From contig OY969703.1 in NCBI GenBank assembly GCA_963702075.1, forward strand, positions 2,480,001-2,544,000: a stretch of 64,000 nucleotides of DNA. The letters are read 5' to 3'. This DNA is from VAYN01 sp963702075. Lineage in GTDB: Bacteria > Actinomycetota > Thermoleophilia > Solirubrobacterales > 70-9. Positions within the stretch are counted from its first letter, which is position 1; each line of letters begins with the position of its first letter. The notes under the pieces are model-generated. The model ran no database searches and had not been told where the DNA came from. It saw only the letters and a program-made list of their open reading frames with translations. Made by a program: the position numbers and the translations under genes. This document shows, piece after piece, positions 61,518 to 64,000 of this stretch.

Positions 61518-61787
61518 ATGCAGGCAGAGCGTACGGCAGCGCCGTTTGATGAAGACGACATATATGAGCAGGCGGTCCTCAGGCACGTCCTGATCGCGCA
61601 ACCGACGGTCTTGCGGTTGTGCGATCTCACCCGCGAAGTCCGGCCCGAACTGGGCGACTCAGACCCCGTGGACGCCGTTGAAAGAGCGGTGCGGGAACTG
61701 GTCAAGGTCGGCCTGCTCTACCGGGACGGCAAGTGCGTCCTGCCGACCCCGGCAGCGGTCTACGTCGGCGGAATGGACCTCGGATGA
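61518..61787 (+). CDS. small protein, probably winged-helix
   Basis: The 89-aa protein has D-D-I-Y-E-Q-A-V-L-R-H-V-L, then V-E-R-A-V-R-E-L-V-K-V-G-L-L-Y-R-D-G-K-C-V-L-P-T, the pattern of a small winged helix-turn-helix (recognition helix then wing). Similar small proteins with a V-G-L-L-Y/H-R ending occur in actinobacterial mobile islands. Its TGA overlaps the ATG of the next gene (ATGA), so they are coupled. Confidence 0.65.
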   Translation: MQAERTAAPFDEDDIYEQAVLRHVLIAQPTVLRLCDLTREVRPELGDSDPVDAVERAVRELVKVGLLYRDGKCVLPTPAAVYVGGMDLG

Positions 61788-62005
61788 GCTGCGATGAGGT
61801 CGGCAAGCAGATCGGGCGCAACATCGCCGAGGCTCGCAGGCAGGCGGGGCTTTCGCAATATCGACTCGGCCTTCGTCTATTCATGCACCCGAACGAGATA
61901 TCCCGGCTGGAGCGCGGGGTTGGCTGCCCTCGGCTCACCACGCTCATGCCAATCGCCCGGGATCTGAAGGTGCCGCTGACCGATCTCCTGCGGGGGATCG
62001 AGTAG
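61784..62005 (+). CDS. XRE-family helix-turn-helix protein
   Basis: The 73-aa protein is a single HTH_3/Cro-C1 domain: I-A-E-A-R-R-Q-A-G-L-S-Q-Y-R-L-G near residues 14-29, E-I-S-R-L-E-R-G near 38-45, then P-R-L-T-T-L-M-P-I-A-R-D-L. It probably represses genes of this accessory segment. The ATG at 61784 overlaps the upstream stop. Confidence 0.85.
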   Translation: MSCDEVGKQIGRNIAEARRQAGLSQYRLGLRLFMHPNEISRLERGVGCPRLTTLMPIARDLKVPLTDLLRGIE

Positions 62006-62008
62006 GCG

Positions 62009-62254
62009 GTGCCCCCGAGCCGCAAGCACTGGCCGGCGCATCGCATCCCCCTCCAGAGGCCGGTGATGGCGCTGGCCCTGGAGGCTTACCCCCACTGGCG
62101 CACGATCCCCGAGCTGGCCCGAGAGATCGGTGCCAGCGGGGCGCTGACGCGGTCGGTGATAGAGCTGATCCAGCTCGGGCTGCTGGAAAATCACGGCTCG
62201 GCTGTGCGGCCCACCAAGGCCATCGCCCACATGGAGCGCCTGAGCCTGCCCTAG
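62009..62254 (+). CDS. small winged-helix-like protein
   Basis: The 81-aa protein reads L-A-L-E-A-Y-P-H-W-R-T-I-P-E-L-A-R-E-I-G, then V-I-E-L-I-Q-L-G-L-L-E-N-H-G. This matches the helix-turn-helix and wing of the 61518 gene product in outline, so the two may be distant paralogues. GTG start, 3 bases after the XRE gene stop. Function unknown; probably DNA binding. Confidence 0.6.
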   Translation: MPPSRKHWPAHRIPLQRPVMALALEAYPHWRTIPELAREIGASGALTRSVIELIQLGLLENHGSAVRPTKAIAHMERLSLP

Positions 62255-62257
62255 GCT
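62252..62257 (+). promoter_or_regulatory. -10 element TAGGCT, leaderless-type
   Basis: TAGGCT starts on the stop codon of the previous gene and ends 7 bases before the ATG at 62265. Confidence 0.45.
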
Positions 62258-62264
62258 TTGAGCT

Positions 62265-62489
62265 ATGGCCAAGCGGAGCAAGAAGCCTGCTGACCTCAAC
62301 CGCCTCGCCGCCGCCATCGTCGGCGAGGCGACCGACGAGACGGCCCAGAAAACGGAAAGCCAGCAGGCTCGGGCCGGACGCCTTGGCGGAAGGAAAGGCG
62401 GCAAGGCGCGAGCCGGTCAAATGACGCCGGAGGCACGTTCACAGGCCGCCCGCAAGGCAGCGCGAGCACGGTGGCAGCGAAGCGACTAG
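62265..62489 (+). CDS. small basic protein with R-L-G-G-R-K-G-G motif
   Basis: The 74-aa protein is rich in Ala, Lys and Arg. The second half reads A-G-R-L-G-G-R-K-G-G-K-A-R-A, then R-S-Q-A-A-R-K-A-A-R-A-R-W. This is a recurrent small basic protein type in actinobacterial and phage-like islands and probably binds nucleic acid. Its last 4 bases overlap the convergent ATPase gene. Confidence 0.65.
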   Translation: MAKRSKKPADLNRLAAAIVGEATDETAQKTESQQARAGRLGGRKGGKARAGQMTPEARSQAARKAARARWQRSD

Positions 62490-63733
62490 TCCGTGTACAG
62501 CCCGGATCTAATCCCCTCTAAGCGGACATAGGGGATCAGCTGGGGATTGATGAACTGCCACCGGTAGTTCCGCCTTACGCCGCTCTTCTTAAGTACAGGC
62601 CCTCTCTGCTTTTCCGTGAACTTGGCGAGGTGGCTCTGAAAGGCGTCAGTCGTGTAGTCGCGGCCCGTCATCTTGCTCAGTGGCTCGCGTAGCTGAACGG
62701 CGGAAAAGCGCCCTAGGAAATCCTTCTCGGCCAATGCGCAGGCAAGCAGCACATAGCGAAACAGCGTGCCTTTCCGGACCGACGCCACCGCTTTCGCGTA
62801 TTCCTGCTCTACGGCTCCTGATGCATGCTGGAGGGCTGCTACGACGGCCGCATCTAGATGGCTCAAGCTAACCGTGCTATTCCCGCTGTCAATCGTGCTG
62901 CGGCCAGCCCAGAGCCCGAGAAGATGGGTGTAATGCGGGTATCCCTGGGAGAGTTCAGCAATCCGGGTGTCGACCCCTCGCTCATAGCTCAATCCGGCAA
63001 AGCGAAATCCCTTCTGGACGATCTCCGCTAGCTCCTCAACAGGCATAGGCGAGACCTGAACCGGCGCAATGTTCCGCGCGACAGACTCATGCCCCGCCAT
63101 CAGGTCGGCCAGGGAATCGGCGACCCCGACGACCATGATCGTCGCGTCGGTGTCGGTGTCGGCGAACAGCTTAATCGTGTCCGCCATCAACTTGTGAGTC
63201 GTACCTCCATTCACGGCAACGCGATCAAACTCATCGATGATGATGACCGGCGGGTTTGGCAACGACCGAACGTAGAGTCGAACGTCGTTCGGATGCTCGA
63301 TCTCGGCATCGGGCATCTCAAGTCGCCCTACGACAGATGCAGCGACATCCTGAACAAACCCGATTTGGCGCTGCGTCACCTGGATCTCCTGGAAAACCTT
63401 CTTCCAGATGGACGAGAAATTGTCCTCGGAACTGCAAGAGACGAAGATTGAGCGCCTCCCCTGCGGCGCTTCAGGCTCCTGCACCTGGAAGGCGATCACA
63501 CGAGCCAGCGAAGTCTTTCCAGTGCCACGGTCGCCGAAGAGGACAACGTGCTGCCCCTCCGTGTTGACGGCGTCGGTTGCCTGGTCTAGAAAGCGCAAGC
63601 GACCAGCAAGGAACTCCGGGAGATGCACCGGCTTGTATGGAGTGAAAGCGTGGTTTAGCGCGTCGCGCGAAGGTGGCGCAGGAAGTTCAGGGGGCGCCGC
63701 TTTGCGGGTATCTCGGGGGTCGAGCATCTCCAT
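62486..63733 (-). CDS. AAA-family ATPase of an accessory segment
   Basis: The 415-aa protein has an ORC1/Cdc6- or STAND-like ATPase core. Walker A is G-D-R-G-T-G-K-T at about residues 67-74, Walker B V-I-I-I-D-E-F-D near 164-171, and a sensor-like V-V-G-V-A-D-S near 200. G-Y-P-H-Y-T-H-L-L-G follows near 268, a position shared with archaeal-type ATPases. The C-terminal 120 residues look like a winged helix (L-L-A-C-A-L-A-E-K-D onwards). Base composition is visibly less GC-rich than the core genes, which suggests transfer. TATATT lies 8 bases upstream of the ATG. The role may be defence, replication or transposon support. Confidence 0.75.
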   Translation of the reverse strand: MEMLDPRDTRKAAPPELPAPPSRDALNHAFTPYKPVHLPEFLAGRLRFLDQATDAVNTEGQHVVLFGDRGTGKTSLARVIAFQVQEPEAPQGRRSIFVSCSSEDNFSSIWKKVFQEIQVTQRQIGFVQDVAASVVGRLEMPDAEIEHPNDVRLYVRSLPNPPVIIIDEFDRVAVNGGTTHKLMADTIKLFADTDTDATIMVVGVADSLADLMAGHESVARNIAPVQVSPMPVEELAEIVQKGFRFAGLSYERGVDTRIAELSQGYPHYTHLLGLWAGRSTIDSGNSTVSLSHLDAAVVAALQHASGAVEQEYAKAVASVRKGTLFRYVLLACALAEKDFLGRFSAVQLREPLSKMTGRDYTTDAFQSHLAKFTEKQRGPVLKKSGVRRNYRWQFINPQLIPYVRLEGIRSGLYTD

Positions 63734-63741
63734 GAAAGAGC

Positions 63742-63747
63742 AATATA
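63742..63747 (-). promoter_or_regulatory. -10 element TATATT of the AAA ATPase gene
   Basis: On the minus strand TATATT ends 8 bases before the ATG at 63733. Confidence 0.4.
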
Positions 63748-63768
63748 GAGGCTAGAACGAGCAGTAAA

Positions 63769-63783
63769 GCCCAGATTTTGGGC
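63769..63783. other. hairpin GCCCA-GATTT-TGGGC near the left edge of the transposase gene
   Basis: It lies 56 bases before the transposase ATG, between it and the divergent ATPase gene. It may be part of the IS end, but the other end lies outside the window, so terminal repeats cannot be matched. Confidence 0.3.
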
Positions 63784-63838
63784 GCTGCCGCGCAATTGCC
63801 GAGCTTTTCCATCCGCTCGCTCAAGCAAAATGGTCAGT

Positions 63839-64000
63839 ATGAACAGGCTGAGCACGGAGAAGCGAGCGCAGATCATCGGCTGCCTCGTAGAGGGCAACAG
63901 CATCCGCGCCACCGTGCGGATGACCGGCGCGGCCAAGAACACGATCGTCAAGCTGCTGGCGGATCTCGGCGAAGCCTGCGCCGATTACCAGGATGGCGTG
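63839..64000 (+). mobile_element. IS1-family-like transposase, N-terminal 54 residues; cut by window edge
   Basis: The visible product starts M-N-R-L-S-T-E-K-R-A-Q-I-I-G-C-L-V-E-G-N-S-I-R-A and continues R-M-T-G-A-A-K-N-T-I-V-K-L-L. This is the helix-turn-helix N-terminus of a widespread group annotated as IS1-family transposases in environmental bacteria. The catalytic part would follow beyond base 64000. No ribosome-binding site is obvious. Confidence 0.75.

Noticed and set aside
60978..61601. Longer form of the A-type Fe-S carrier beginning at 61601
   Set aside because: The extra 82 residues are not family-like, and the start at 61355 has a good promoter at leaderless distance.

Overview
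The window is very GC-rich, densely coded DNA from an actinomycete. The best guess is a member of the Thermoleophilia/Solirubrobacterales. The evidence is actinobacterial integration host factor (mihF), a HemQ-type coproheme decarboxylase next to an FprA-type ferredoxin reductase, a YrbE/MceG-type lipid transporter, many lipoproteins with GC-rich lipoboxes, and frequent GTG/TTG starts. No rRNA, tRNA or CRISPR array was recognised. The lineage call is inference from gene content.

Layout. 1-8 kb: a flavin oxidoreductase cut by the window edge, its TetR regulator, a cupin, a bactofilin-like membrane protein, RecD2 helicase, a TVP38-family membrane protein and a secreted S8-type protease with an atypical active site. 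8-16 kb: cold-shock protein, TypA/BipA, an AbiEi/DUF559-like protein whose start lies inside a 14-bp inverted repeat, acyl-CoA dehydrogenase, a bacterioferritin comigratory protein (Bcp) peroxiredoxin and two cation exchangers. 16-27 kb: two paralogous lipoproteins, a MoxR/CoxE-like pair, a phosphatase, a divergent sulfatase/sulfotransferase pair, and a TauE/Rrf2 operon. 27-34 kb: an ABC importer of the NitT/TauT/ThiY type, a large GGDEF-EAL protein, an AlkA-like glycosylase and a damaged DUF4160/DUF2442 pair.

34-45 kb: a divergent pair of a GNAT-fold acyltransferase and a serine-palmitoyltransferase-like alpha-oxoamine synthase (possibly sphingolipid synthesis), mihF, and an eight-gene minus-strand operon. 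That operon runs YrbE-YrbE-MceG-RND-thioredoxin-B3/4 and further genes, without any MCE protein. 45-53 kb: a PQQ-type sugar dehydrogenase, an aldehyde dehydrogenase, two large nested inverted repeats, and full-length cobalamin-dependent MetH. 53-61 kb: a glycosyltransferase-flippase fusion, a membrane protein, and a heme/iron-sulfur group (HemQ, FprA-like reductase, BolA, CGFS glutaredoxin, ErpA-type carrier). 61.4-64 kb: an accessory segment with small helix-turn-helix proteins, an AAA ATPase and the start of an IS1-like transposase.

Two signals run across the window. First, at least 13 genes have a TANNNT hexamer 6 or 7 bases before the start codon and mostly no Shine-Dalgarno sequence, the layout of leaderless transcripts. 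Second, three small paralogous genes encode a W-T-D-x-R-L-D-D motif, a coiled coil and one membrane helix. They lie at 46.7, 56.0 and 60.3 kb, all behind such promoters and AT-rich palindromes.
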